From Bacteroides neonati (GTDB taxonomy: Bacteria > Bacteroidota > Bacteroidia > Bacteroidales > Bacteroidaceae): 64,000 bases of DNA. Positions 1 through 8,450 of the stretch are shown in pieces; position 1 is the stretch's first letter, and the number at the start of each line of letters is the position of its first letter. The notes below the pieces were generated by a model that worked only from the letters and a program-made list of their open reading frames with translations, was not told the DNA's origin and did not search any database. Location of the stretch: NCBI RefSeq assembly GCF_000499785.1, contig NZ_HG726027.1, forward strand, positions 1-64,000, given 5' to 3'. The position numbers and the translations under genes were made by a program.

Positions 1-88
1 CGTTGAAGACGACAACGTTGATAGGAGGCAGGTGTAAAGATGGTAACATCAAAGCCGAGCCTTACTAATTGCCCGTACACTTTCTTCT
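1..88 (+). rRNA. 23S ribosomal RNA, 3' end (partial)
   Basis: The first ~88 bases match the conserved 3' end of bacterial 23S rRNA: a segment reading GATAGGAGGCAGGTGTAAAG, then AGCCGAGCCTTACTAATTGC and CCGTACACTTTC. It lies about 75 bases upstream of a recognisable 5S gene, the usual order in an rRNA operon. The 5' part lies outside the window and the exact 3' end is approximate. Confidence 0.9.
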
Positions 89-164
89 TATAGGTGTATG
101 GTTGGTATATCCCTTTAGCTTTGCTAGAATGATTCTTTTTTGGTTTTTGTCATGTCAACCTTAT

Positions 165-276
<112 letters not shown>

Positions 277-280
277 TAGA

Positions 281-317
281 AACGTCCCGTTAGTCGATCA
301 GACTGACGGGACGTTTT
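281..317 (+). terminator. rRNA operon terminator
   Basis: AACGTCCCGT (281-290) pairs perfectly with ACGGGACGTT (306-315). The inner bases AGTC/GACT extend the stem around a five-base GATCA loop. A short T run follows. It sits just after the 5S gene. Confidence 0.9.
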
Positions 318-545
318 GCGTTATAGCCATAGCTCACCACAGCGGAATACATGGAGAAATATAGAAGGTACGAAGGAACGCTAAGATAATTTCTCTTCTT
401 CCTTTCTTTTCTCTTCCTTCGCGCTCTCTGTATCCTCTATGAACAAATGGAGTGAAAAAAGGTGTGACTAGTAATGTGTCTATAAGAAAATTGCCTGATT
501 ATGTTATAAAATGACGTGATAACAGGCAAAAAGATTACGTTTTAT
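318..545. other. Intergenic region with no recognised gene
   Basis: About 230 bases between the rRNA terminator and the leu promoter. I see a pyrimidine-rich stretch near 390-430 but no convincing ORF, hairpin or RNA gene. Confidence 0.5.
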
Positions 546-575
546 TTTGTATAATCAAAAAAAGCCTTACCTTTG
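546..575 (+). promoter_or_regulatory. Promoter of the leu operon
   Basis: A -7 box TACCTTTG lies at 568-575, matching the Bacteroidetes consensus TAnnTTTG. A TTTG at 546-549 is a candidate -33 element. The predicted start near 582 gives a leader of about 200 bases before leuA, which contains the leader peptide and attenuator. Confidence 0.75.
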
Positions 576-603
576 CAACATTGAAACAAAGAAGCAACAA
601 AAG

Positions 604-687
604 ATGAATCAATCATTTATACATATTCTACTCTCTGGTATTATTATTCTGCTGGCAAATGTCGGGGGAAGTGAGTGCTGTGCGTAG
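604..687 (+). CDS. leu operon leader peptide (27 aa)
   Basis: This 27-codon ORF runs from ATG at 604 to TAG at 685-687, about 20 bases after the predicted transcription start. Ten of its 27 residues are branched-chain amino acids: five Ile, four Leu and one Val, including the run Ile-Ile-Ile-Leu-Leu at residues 13-17. It ends Ser-Glu-Cys-Cys-Ala. It is followed by mutually exclusive hairpins and then by leuA. The architecture is that of a classic ribosome-stalling attenuation leader: scarce Leu/Ile charging would stall translation near codons 13-17 and let an antiterminator form. The function is inferred from codon content and context. No protein family is expected for a peptide this short. 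Confidence 0.75.
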   Translation: MNQSFIHILLSGIIILLANVGGSECCA

Positions 688-751
688 ATGTGTATGATGT
701 TTAAAATATACGAAAGCCTTTCTCACTTCCCAGTGCGAAAGGCTTTTTTTT
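664..751 (+). promoter_or_regulatory. Transcription attenuator of the leu operon
   Basis: Two exclusive structures are visible. The terminator pairs AAAGCCTTTC (713-722) with GAAAGGCTTT (737-746), has an inner CAC/GTG pairing, and ends in a T tract at 744-751. The antiterminator pairs GGGAAGTGAG (666-675), inside the leader ORF, with CTCACTTCCC (722-731), a perfect 10 bp match that takes the terminator loop and the base of its 5' arm. A ribosome that reaches the leader stop at 685-687 would cover 666-675 and favour termination. A ribosome stalled at the Ile/Leu run would leave 666-675 free and favour read-through. Confidence 0.8.
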
Positions 752-789
752 ATTGACTGTAAATTACGATAATCATATAAAAGAAGAAC

Positions 790-2286
790 ATGGACAATCG
801 ATTATTTATTTTTGATACTACCCTTCGGGATGGCGAACAAGTGCCAGGATGTCAGTTGAATACGGTGGAGAAGATTCAGGTTGCCAAGGCATTGGAAGCA
901 TTGGGAGTTGATGTGATTGAGGCAGGGTTTCCTATCTCGAGCCCCGGAGACTTTCATTCGGTAATTGAAATCTCGAAAGCGGTGACATGGCCGACAATTT
1001 GCGCGTTGACACGTGCCGTACAGAAAGATATTGATGTAGCTGTAGAGTCGCTCAAGTTTGCCAAGCATAAACGTATTCATACCGGTATTGGTACTTCCGA
1101 TTCGCACATTAAGTACAAGTTTAATTCCAATCGGGAGGAAATTATTGAACGTGCGGTGGCTGCCGTACAATATGCTCGTCGTTTCGTCGACGAAGTAGAG
1201 TTTTACGCCGAAGATGCAGGTCGCACCGATAATGCTTATCTGGCACGTGTGGTTGAAGCGGTTATCAAGGCGGGAGCAACGGTTGTGAACATTCCCGATA
1301 CTACGGGATATTGCTTGCCGAGCGAATATGGGGCGAAGATTAAATATCTGATTGAGCATGTGAATGGGATAGAGAATGCGATACTGTCGACTCACTGCCA
1401 CAATGACTTGGGAATGGCCACTGCCAATACGATCAGCGGTGTGTTGAACGGTGCCCGTCAGGTAGAAGTAACTATTAATGGTATTGGTGAGAGAGCTGGA
1501 AATACAGCACTCGAAGAGATCGCTATGATCATGAAGAGTCATCACGAAATAGATATCCATACGAATATAAACACACAAAAGATTTATCCGACCAGTCGCC
1601 TAGTTTCGAGTTTAATGAATATGCCCGTACAGCCCAATAAGGCGATTGTAGGCCGGAATGCGTTTGCTCATTCTTCGGGTATCCATCAAGACGGTGTACT
1701 GAAAAATATGGAGACTTACGAGATCATCAATCCGCACGATGTGGGTATTGACGATAACTCTATCGTGCTGACTGCACGTAGTGGACGTGCCGCTTTGAAG
1801 CACCGGTTCTCTATATTGGGAGTAGAGTTGTCGCAAGATAAATTGGATTCTGTATATGAAGAGTTTTTGAAATTGGCCGACCGCAAGAAAGACATTCACG
1901 ATGATGATATTCTAGTATTGGCAGGAGCAGAACGAAGCCAGAATCGGCGTATCAAGTTAGACTTTTTACAGGTAACGAGTGGTGTGGGTGTACGTTCGGT
2001 AGCCAGTTTGGGGCTCAGTATTGCGGGTGAGAAGTTCGAGGCTGCTGCCAGCGGAAACGGTCCGGTAGACGCAGCCATCAAAGCACTGAAACGAATCATA
2101 GACCGCCACATGACACTGAAGGAGTTTACTATTCAAGCCATCAGCAAAGGAAGCGATGATGTAGGTAAGGTGCATATGCAGGTAGAATACGACAACCAGA
2201 TATACTATGGCTTTGGTGCCAATACCGATATTATAGCGGCTTCAGTCGAGGCGTATATTGACTGTATCAACAAATTTGTGAAATAA
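790..2286 (+). CDS. leuA: 2-isopropylmalate synthase
   Basis: First committed enzyme of leucine synthesis. It condenses acetyl-CoA with 2-ketoisovalerate in the cytoplasm. The 498-residue length fits the long LeuA form. The N-terminal HMGL-like TIM barrel begins with DTTLRDGEQ (residues 9-17) and carries the metal-binding HCHNDLG motif near residues 202-208, followed by NGIGERAGN. The C-terminal ~130 residues, with SLGLSIAGEKFEAAASGNGP, look like the LeuA allosteric domain that binds leucine. It is the first gene after the attenuator and lies 35 bases upstream of leuC. The ATG at 790 directly precedes the conserved barrel start. Confidence 0.95.
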   Translation: MDNRLFIFDTTLRDGEQVPGCQLNTVEKIQVAKALEALGVDVIEAGFPISSPGDFHSVIEISKAVTWPTICALTRAVQKDIDVAVESLKFAKHKRIHTGIGTSDSHIKYKFNSNREEIIERAVAAVQYARRFVDEVEFYAEDAGRTDNAYLARVVEAVIKAGATVVNIPDTTGYCLPSEYGAKIKYLIEHVNGIENAILSTHCHNDLGMATANTISGVLNGARQVEVTINGIGERAGNTALEEIAMIMKSHHEIDIHTNINTQKIYPTSRLVSSLMNMPVQPNKAIVGRNAFAHSSGIHQDGVLKNMETYEIINPHDVGIDDNSIVLTARSGRAALKHRFSILGVELSQDKLDSVYEEFLKLADRKKDIHDDDILVLAGAERSQNRRIKLDFLQVTSGVGVRSVASLGLSIAGEKFEAAASGNGPVDAAIKALKRIIDRHMTLKEFTIQAISKGSDDVGKVHMQVEYDNQIYYGFGANTDIIAASVEAYIDCINKFVK

Positions 2287-2321
2287 GTTCAAGTATAAAT
2301 TGCTAAATCATAAAAAAGAAA

Positions 2322-3716
2322 ATGAATACATTATTTGATAAAATATGGGATGCACATGTGGTTACGACGGTCGAAGACGGGCCTACACAGTTGTATATCG
2401 ATCGTTTATACTGTCATGAAGTAACCAGTCCGCAGGCATTTGCCGGATTGCGTGCTCGTGGCATCGGATGCCTGCGTCCCGAAAAGATTATTTGTATGCC
2501 CGATCACAATACTCCCACTCACGATCAGGATAAACCGATTGAGGATGAGGTATCGAAAACGCAGGTAGATACACTGACGAAAAATGCCGCCGATTTCGGA
2601 TTGACCCATTATGGAATGATGCATCCGAAAAACGGTATCATCCACGTTGTTGGACCTGAGCGTGGCCTCACCCTGCCCGGCATGACCATTGTTTGTGGTG
2701 ATTCGCATACGTCGACCCACGGAGCGATGGGGGCAGTGGCTTTTGGCATCGGAACCAGTGAGGTAGAGATGGTACTGGCATCGCAATGTATCTTGCAGTC
2801 GAAACCCCAAACCATGCGTATCACCATCGATGGGAAGTTGGACAAAGGAGTTACCGCCAAGGATGTGGCTCTTTATATTATTGCTAAGATGACAACCAGT
2901 GGTGCGACGGGCTATTTTGTAGAATACGCCGGCGAAGCCATTCGCAGTTTGTCGATGGAGGGTCGCCTGACCCTGTGTAACCTCTCGATTGAGATGGGGG
3001 CGCGCGGTGGTATGATTGCTCCCGATGAGACGACCTTCGCTTACATTCGTGGTAGAGAAAATGCACCGGCGGGTGATGATTGGGACACTGCTTTGGCGTA
3101 TTGGAAAACACTTAAGAGCGACGAGGATGCCGTATTCGATTGTGAAGTAACGTTCTGTGCCGAAGAGATTGAGCCGATGATTACCTATGGCACGAATCCG
3201 GGCATGGGTATGGGCATCACACAGCACATACCCACTACCGAGCAGATGAGTGAGGCCGGAAAAACGTCTTTTATCAAGTCGCTCGAATATATGGGCTTTG
3301 CCCCCGGCGAATCGTTGTTGGGTAAGAAAATCGATTATGTATTTATCGGCTCATGCACCAATGGGCGTATAGAAGATTTCCGCGATTTTGCTTCGATTGT
3401 GAAGGGCAAACAGAAGGCCGATCACGTAGTGGCCTGGATTGTGCCCGGCTCGTGGGAGGTAGACAGGCAGTTGCGCGAAGAGGGATTGGATGCACTCTTT
3501 ATCGAAGCAGGTTTTGAGATTCGACAACCGGGATGTTCGGCCTGCCTGGCGATGAACGATGATAAAATTCCTGCTGGCAAATATGCCGTATCGACCAGTA
3601 ACCGTAACTTTGAAGGCCGTCAAGGCCCCGGAGCGCGTACGCTGCTAGCCAGCCCGCTGGTAGCTGCTGCTGCTGCCGTAACAGGAGTGATAACCGATCC
3701 AAGAACATTTCTTTAA
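2322..3716 (+). CDS. leuC: 3-isopropylmalate dehydratase, large subunit
   Basis: This is the aconitase-family large subunit. With LeuD it isomerises 2-isopropylmalate to 3-isopropylmalate using a [4Fe-4S] cluster. Its 464 residues are the normal length. It starts with MNTLFDKIWDAHVV, has the substrate motif VCGDSHTSTHGAMGA, and carries three cluster-ligand cysteines in GSCTNGR (near residue 346) and CSACLAMN (near 406 and 409). The terminal motif STSNRNFEGRQGPGARTLLA is characteristic of the family. The stop is one base from the leuD start, so the two are probably translationally coupled. Confidence 0.97.
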   Translation: MNTLFDKIWDAHVVTTVEDGPTQLYIDRLYCHEVTSPQAFAGLRARGIGCLRPEKIICMPDHNTPTHDQDKPIEDEVSKTQVDTLTKNAADFGLTHYGMMHPKNGIIHVVGPERGLTLPGMTIVCGDSHTSTHGAMGAVAFGIGTSEVEMVLASQCILQSKPQTMRITIDGKLDKGVTAKDVALYIIAKMTTSGATGYFVEYAGEAIRSLSMEGRLTLCNLSIEMGARGGMIAPDETTFAYIRGRENAPAGDDWDTALAYWKTLKSDEDAVFDCEVTFCAEEIEPMITYGTNPGMGMGITQHIPTTEQMSEAGKTSFIKSLEYMGFAPGESLLGKKIDYVFIGSCTNGRIEDFRDFASIVKGKQKADHVVAWIVPGSWEVDRQLREEGLDALFIEAGFEIRQPGCSACLAMNDDKIPAGKYAVSTSNRNFEGRQGPGARTLLASPLVAAAAAVTGVITDPRTFL

Positions 3717-3717
3717 T

Positions 3718-4320
3718 ATGACCCAACCGATGAAAACAAAATTCAATATACTTACCAGTACGTGTGTACCCCTTCCGTTAGAAAATGTAGATACCGATCA
3801 GATTATTCCCGCCCGCTTTCTGAAAGCAACCACCAAAGAGGGGTTTGGCGAGAACCTGTTTCGCGACTGGCGTTACGATAAGCAAGGCCATAAAATCGAA
3901 TCGTTTGTACTGAACGACCCAACCTATGGCGGACAAATACTGGTTGCAGGCAAAAACTTCGGTTCAGGTTCGAGCCGTGAGCATGCGGCATGGGCTATTG
4001 CCGACTATGGGTTTAGAGTGGTTGTATCGAGCTTCTTTGCAGATATTCACAAAAATAACGAGCTGAATAACTTCGTGTTGCCTGTGGTGGTTACCGAGGG
4101 GTTTCTGGCAGAACTATTCGAGTCGATAGCACAGAACCCAAAGATGGAGGTCGAGGTAAATCTACCCGCACAGACCATCACCAATAAGGCGACCGGCAAG
4201 AGCGAATCGTTCGAAATCAACTCGTATAAGAAGCTCTGTCTGGAAAACGGGCTCGACGACATCGACTTTCTATTATCTAACAAAGATAAAATCACAGCAT
4301 GGGAAAATGCGTCAAAATAG
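3718..4320 (+). CDS. leuD: 3-isopropylmalate dehydratase, small subunit
   Basis: Swivel-domain partner of LeuC, 200 residues, the usual size. Visible family motifs are DTDQIIPARFLK near the N terminus and GKNFGSGSSREHAAWA, which contacts substrate. It begins one base after leuC. Its last 22 bases overlap the start of the next gene, a second LeuA-like enzyme, so expression of the two is probably linked. Confidence 0.96.
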   Translation: MTQPMKTKFNILTSTCVPLPLENVDTDQIIPARFLKATTKEGFGENLFRDWRYDKQGHKIESFVLNDPTYGGQILVAGKNFGSGSSREHAAWAIADYGFRVVVSSFFADIHKNNELNNFVLPVVVTEGFLAELFESIAQNPKMEVEVNLPAQTITNKATGKSESFEINSYKKLCLENGLDDIDFLLSNKDKITAWENASK

Positions 4321-5825
4321 AGATCATGGACACCACGCTTCGCGATGGTGAACAGACCAGCGGGGTTTCTTTCGTTCCTCATGAGAAACTCATGATAGCG
4401 AGGCTACTGCTCGAAGAACTGAATGTCGACCGGGTAGAGGTGGCTTCGGCACGTGTATCGGAGGGTGAGTTCGATGCCGTAAAGATGATCTGCGACTGGG
4501 CAGCGCGCCGCAACCTACTGCAAAAGGTAGAGGTACTGGGATTTGTCGATGGGCACTTATCGCTCGACTGGATTCACGACACCGGATGCCGGGTCATCAA
4601 CTTGCTTTGCAAAGGCTCGTTGAAACATTGCACTTACCAGTTAAAGAAGACGGTCGACGAGCACCTATCCGATATACTCGATGTAGTGAGTTATGCGAAC
4701 GAACTAGATATCGAAGTCAACGTCTATCTGGAAGATTGGAGTAACGGCATGAAGGACTCGCCCGAGTATGTGTTTCAGTTGGTCGATGCCTTGCGGCAAA
4801 CATCGATCAAACGATTTATGCTGCCCGATACCTTGGGCATATTGAATCCCTTGCAAGTAATTGAGTTCATGCGTAAGATGAGAAAACGCTACCCCGACGC
4901 ACACTTTGATTTTCATGCGCATAACGATTACGATCTGGCGGTGAGCAACGTGTTGGCAGCCGTTCTAAGCGGTGCACAAGGGTTGCATACCACCATCAAC
5001 GGACTAGGCGAGCGAGCTGGAAATGCACCACTGGCCAGCGTTCAGGCTATATTGAAAGATCATTTCAATGCCATCACCAATGTGGTAGAGAGCCGCCTGA
5101 ACGATGTGAGCCGGGTGGTGGAGTCTTATTCGGGTATTACCATCCCTGCCAATCAGCCGTTGGTCGGCGAAAATGTGTTTACACAAGTCGCCGGTGTACA
5201 TGCTGATGGCGATAATAAAAGTAATCTTTACTGTAACGATTTGCTTCCGGAGCGTTTCGGGCGTGTGCGCGAATATGCTTTGGGCAAAACTTCGGGCAAA
5301 GCCAATATCCGGAAAAATCTCGAATCATTGGGACTACAGCTCGACGAAGAGTCGATGCGTAAAGTAACTGAACGGATTATCGAACTGGGCGATAAGAAAG
5401 AATTGGTGACACAGGAAGACCTGCCCTACATTATATCCGATGTCTTGAAGCACGACGGTGTTAATAATAAGGTGAAGTTGAAAAGCTACTTCGTAACGCT
5501 TGCCAATGGACTCAAACCGATGGCAACGCTCAGTATTGAAATTGATGGGAAGCTCTATGAGGAGAGTTCTTCGGGAGATGGACAGTATGATGCTTTTGTA
5601 CGTGCCCTCCGCAAAATTTACAAGATCACGCTGGGGCGCAAATTCCCGATGTTGCTCAATTATGCCGTTTCCATTCCTCCCGGTGGCCGTACGGATGCTT
5701 TCGTGCAAACGGTGATTACCTGGAGTTTCAATGATAAAGTGTTCCGTACCCGCGGACTGGATGCCGACCAGACAGAAGCGGCTATCAAAGCGACCATTAA
5801 AATGTTGAATATAATAGAAGAATAA
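4299..5825 (+). CDS. LeuA/citramalate synthase family acyltransferase
   Basis: A second DRE-TIM acyltransferase in the operon, 508 residues, distinct from LeuA at 790. It has the barrel start MDTTLRDGEQTSG, the metal motif FHAHNDYDLA, NGLGERAGNAPLA, and a LeuA-type C-terminal regulatory domain with YEESSSGDGQYDAFVRA. The substrate cannot be read from the sequence. Citramalate synthase (acetyl-CoA plus pyruvate), homocitrate-like activity or a second isopropylmalate synthase are all possible. The operon context (LeuCD and LeuB can also process citramalate) makes citramalate synthase attractive, and would give a route to 2-ketobutyrate for isoleucine. The start at 4299 overlaps leuD by 22 bases. 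An internal ATG at 4326 begins exactly at the conserved MDTTLRDGEQ and cannot be excluded. Confidence 0.85.
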   Translation: MGKCVKIEIMDTTLRDGEQTSGVSFVPHEKLMIARLLLEELNVDRVEVASARVSEGEFDAVKMICDWAARRNLLQKVEVLGFVDGHLSLDWIHDTGCRVINLLCKGSLKHCTYQLKKTVDEHLSDILDVVSYANELDIEVNVYLEDWSNGMKDSPEYVFQLVDALRQTSIKRFMLPDTLGILNPLQVIEFMRKMRKRYPDAHFDFHAHNDYDLAVSNVLAAVLSGAQGLHTTINGLGERAGNAPLASVQAILKDHFNAITNVVESRLNDVSRVVESYSGITIPANQPLVGENVFTQVAGVHADGDNKSNLYCNDLLPERFGRVREYALGKTSGKANIRKNLESLGLQLDEESMRKVTERIIELGDKKELVTQEDLPYIISDVLKHDGVNNKVKLKSYFVTLANGLKPMATLSIEIDGKLYEESSSGDGQYDAFVRALRKIYKITLGRKFPMLLNYAVSIPPGGRTDAFVQTVITWSFNDKVFRTRGLDADQTEAAIKATIKMLNIIEE

Positions 5826-5829
5826 GAAA

Positions 5830-6900
5830 ATGAAATTGAATATTGCTGTCCTTCCGGGCGATGGAATCGGTCCCGAAATAATACGCGTAGCACTGGATGC
5901 TACCCAAGCTGTCTGCGATAAATTTGGCCACGAGTTGCACTACGAATATGGTATCTGTGGTGCCGATGCTATTGATAAAGTGGGCAACCCTTATCCCGAA
6001 GAAACGCATGAACTCTGTATGCGCAGTGATGCCGTTCTTTTTGGTGCCGTGGGCCATCCCCGATTTGACAATGATCCGTCGGCTAAGGTGCGTCCGGAAC
6101 AAGGATTATTGGCCATGCGTAAGCGGTTGGGGCTCTATGCTAATATCCGTCCGGTTACTACGTTCGAGAGTTTGATTCATAAATCTCCCTTGCGTGCCGA
6201 TTTGGTTCGTGGTGCCGATTTTATGTGTATTCGCGAGCTGACCGGTGGCATGTATTTCGGGCGTCCGCAAGGACGCAGCGAAGATGGCAACACCGCCTAT
6301 GATACCTGTGTGTACACTCGCGAAGAGATTACCCGTATCGTTACCCTGGCCTATGAGTATGCCATGAAGCGCCGGAAGAAATTGACCATTGTCGATAAGG
6401 CGAACGTATTGGCCACTTCTCGTTTGTGGCGTGAGGTTTCCAAGGAGATTGCTCCGCTCTATCCCGAGGTCGAAACCGAGTTTATGTTTGTCGATAATGC
6501 CGCCATGCGTATGATTCAATGGCCTACAGCTTTTGATGTGATGGTGACTGAAAATATGTTCGGTGATATTCTGACAGACGAGGGCTCGGTGATTACAGGA
6601 TCGATGGGGCTACTGCCATCGGCTTCTATCGGTACACATACTTCGGTATTTGAACCGATTCACGGCTCGTGGCCGCAGGCCGCCGGACAGAACATAGCCA
6701 ATCCGCTGGCTACCATTCTTTCGGCAGCGATGATGTTCGACTATGCTTTTGGTTTGAAGGAAGAGGCGGCTCTCATTCGTCGTGCGGTCGATGCATCCAT
6801 GGATGCTTACGTACGCACACAGGATATTCAGGCAGACAACCGGCCGGCTTATAGCACTTCCGAAGTAGGACAATGGATTCTCGATTATCTCTCTAAATAA
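5830..6900 (+). CDS. leuB: 3-isopropylmalate dehydrogenase
   Basis: NAD-dependent oxidative decarboxylase, third step of leucine synthesis, 356 residues. Visible family features are LPGDGIGPEI at the N terminus, RELTGGMYFGRP, the catalytic KANVL after TIVDK, VDNAAMRM and the metal-binding VTENMFGDILTDEGS. The NAD-type motif follows as FEPIHGSWPQAAGQNIANPLA. It starts four bases after the previous gene and is the last gene of the operon. A perfect inverted repeat follows at 6914-6956. Confidence 0.97.
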   Translation: MKLNIAVLPGDGIGPEIIRVALDATQAVCDKFGHELHYEYGICGADAIDKVGNPYPEETHELCMRSDAVLFGAVGHPRFDNDPSAKVRPEQGLLAMRKRLGLYANIRPVTTFESLIHKSPLRADLVRGADFMCIRELTGGMYFGRPQGRSEDGNTAYDTCVYTREEITRIVTLAYEYAMKRRKKLTIVDKANVLATSRLWREVSKEIAPLYPEVETEFMFVDNAAMRMIQWPTAFDVMVTENMFGDILTDEGSVITGSMGLLPSASIGTHTSVFEPIHGSWPQAAGQNIANPLATILSAAMMFDYAFGLKEEAALIRRAVDASMDAYVRTQDIQADNRPAYSTSEVGQWILDYLSK

Positions 6901-6913
6901 GTTCTATCTTTTT

Positions 6914-6956
6914 TATACACAGAAGATTCTATAAGTATTAGGATTTTCTGTGTATA
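6914..6956 (+). terminator. Possible terminator after leuB
   Basis: TATACACAGAA (6914-6924) and TTCTGTGTATA (6946-6956) form a perfect 11 bp inverted repeat with a 21-base loop, just downstream of leuB. There is no clear T tract, so a terminator role is only likely. Confidence 0.45.
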
Positions 6957-7018
6957 TATATCTGCTATTCAATAACAGTTTTTATACATTCGGCGAACAT
7001 TGTGTCTGTATTTTTTGT

Positions 7019-7026
7019 TAATTTTG
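7019..7026 (+). promoter_or_regulatory. Probable -7 box of the envelope glycosylation operon
   Basis: TAATTTTG matches TAnnTTTG and lies 41 bases upstream of the glycosyltransferase ATG at 7067. The -33 element is weak. Confidence 0.5.
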
Positions 7027-7066
7027 TATCCTATAATAGTATACCAACAATAAATACACCTATTCA

Positions 7067-7801
7067 ATGAATAAATCCGCAAACTACCAGTTGACAATTG
7101 TGGTACCGGTTTATAATGAAGAAGATAATATATATTCGCTTGAAACAAAGTTAGCCGAATATTTACCCTCTGCCCTTGTTCCCACTTGTGTTTTATTTGT
7201 GAACGATGGTTCGCGTGATGCCAGTGGCGATCGTATTCTCGAGGTGTGTGCCCGTAATCCTCATTTTTTTTATCTCAATCTGGCTCGTAACTCCGGTCTG
7301 AGTGCTGCTATGAAGGCCGGCATCGATTATGCCGACTCAATCTATGTGGGTTATATGGATGCCGATCTGCAAACTACTCCCGAAGATTTTAACCTGCTGC
7401 TCAAAGACATTACTCACTACGAATTGGTGATGGGCATCCGTGCCAACCGCAAGGATTCGCCCTTTAAAAAGCTACAGTCGAAGATAGCCAATGGCTTTCG
7501 GCGTGCCATGACACATGATGGGGTCGAGGATACCGGTTGCCCGCTGAAAGTGATGCACACAAGTTACGCCAAACGCATACCGTTCTTTACGGGTATGCAC
7601 CGTTTTCTGCCTGCCTTGATTCTTTTGCAAGAAGGGCGGGTGAAGCAGACGCCCGTAAGGCATTTTCCACGTGTGGCAGGCGTATCGAAGTATCATCTGT
7701 GGAACCGATTGATTTCGCCTTTTCTCGATTGCTTCGCTTATCGGTGGATGAAGAAACGCTATATTAATTATCGTGTAGGTGATACGAACTTAACAGCTTA
7801 G
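7067..7801 (+). CDS. Family 2 glycosyltransferase, polyprenyl-phosphate sugar synthase type
   Basis: A 244-residue GT-A fold enzyme. It has the family start TIVVPVYNEEDNI, nucleotide-binding FVNDGSRDASG, the metal-binding MDADLQTTPEDF and GVEDTGCPLKVM, resembling ArnC, DPM1 and GtrB-type enzymes. These transfer a sugar from a nucleotide donor to undecaprenyl phosphate at the inner face of the inner membrane. Unlike ArnC or GtrB, no C-terminal transmembrane pair is visible: the protein ends in a basic region. It starts an apparent four-gene operon with a LAB_N membrane protein, an ArnT/PMT-type transferase and a sugar epimerase. That context supports making a lipid-linked sugar donor. The sugar is not known. 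Confidence 0.85.
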   Translation: MNKSANYQLTIVVPVYNEEDNIYSLETKLAEYLPSALVPTCVLFVNDGSRDASGDRILEVCARNPHFFYLNLARNSGLSAAMKAGIDYADSIYVGYMDADLQTTPEDFNLLLKDITHYELVMGIRANRKDSPFKKLQSKIANGFRRAMTHDGVEDTGCPLKVMHTSYAKRIPFFTGMHRFLPALILLQEGRVKQTPVRHFPRVAGVSKYHLWNRLISPFLDCFAYRWMKKRYINYRVGDTNLTA

Positions 7802-7805
7802 CCCG

Positions 7806-8450
7806 TTGATGGAAAATACACTCGTCTTTGTTGTCGGATTTCTGGCACAGGCACTCTTCTCGGCACGTATCTTGTTTCAATGGATACTCTCCGAACGAGC
7901 CAAACAAGTGGTATCGCCTGCAATCTTTTGGGTGTTAAGCATCATGGGTTCATATCTGTTATGCTTGTATGGTTGGTTCCGGCATGATTTTTCCATTATT
8001 CTCGGACAGTTTATTTCGTACTATATTTATTTGTGGAACCTGAATGAGAAAGGTATCTGGAAACGGGTTCCGTTTTTGCTCAAAGCTCTGCTTATCGTTA
8101 CACCGATACTTGCTGCCCTGTTTATGTTGCACGATGCGGGCGAGTTTATCCATAACTTTTTCCAGAACGAGAAGGTGCCGTTATGGTTGCTTGTCTTTGG
8201 TTCGATGGGACAAGTCATCTTTACACTGCGTTTTGTGTATCAGTGGGCTTATTCGTTCCACTACAAACAATCGTTGTTGCCCAGTGGTTTCTGGATAATC
8301 AGTCTGGTGGGCTCATCGGTGATTGTGATCTACGGTATCATTCGTCTCGATCCGGTGTTGGTACTTGGACAATCGGTGGGCTTCGTAGCCTATACGCGCA
8401 ACCTGATTATCGGACGCCGCAATGACAATCAAAAGGAAATAAAATCATGA
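7806..8450 (+). CDS. Integral membrane protein with two LAB_N domains
   Basis: A 214-residue hydrophobic protein. It contains two similar segments of about 70 residues (roughly 6-80 and 125-200). Each has an aromatic/Gln-Trp pattern (ARILFQWILSER and LRFVYQWAYSFH), then SPAIFWVLSIMGS or LPSGFWIISLVGS, and a G-Q motif (IILGQFISYYIY and LVLGQSVGFVAY). This pattern is the lipid-A-disaccharide-synthase N-terminal (LAB_N) membrane domain, duplicated here. The catalytic GT19 part of LpxB is absent, so it is not LpxB. Such proteins occur beside lipid-linked glycosyltransferases and may help move the lipid-linked sugar. That role is inferred. Its stop overlaps the next start by four bases. Confidence 0.75.
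   Translation: MMENTLVFVVGFLAQALFSARILFQWILSERAKQVVSPAIFWVLSIMGSYLLCLYGWFRHDFSIILGQFISYYIYLWNLNEKGIWKRVPFLLKALLIVTPILAALFMLHDAGEFIHNFFQNEKVPLWLLVFGSMGQVIFTLRFVYQWAYSFHYKQSLLPSGFWIISLVGSSVIVIYGIIRLDPVLVLGQSVGFVAYTRNLIIGRRNDNQKEIKS

Noticed and set aside
694..751. Second short ORF overlapping the leu terminator
   Set aside because: It would start after the leader stop and cover the terminator, but has no branched-chain codon bias and no separate initiation signal.
802..1578. Long antisense frame within leuA
   Set aside because: It lies wholly inside a well-supported gene, lacks family motifs and a promoter, and is typical of a codon shadow. The same holds for antisense frames in leuC, the S9 gene, hydG, hydE and the hydrogenase gene.
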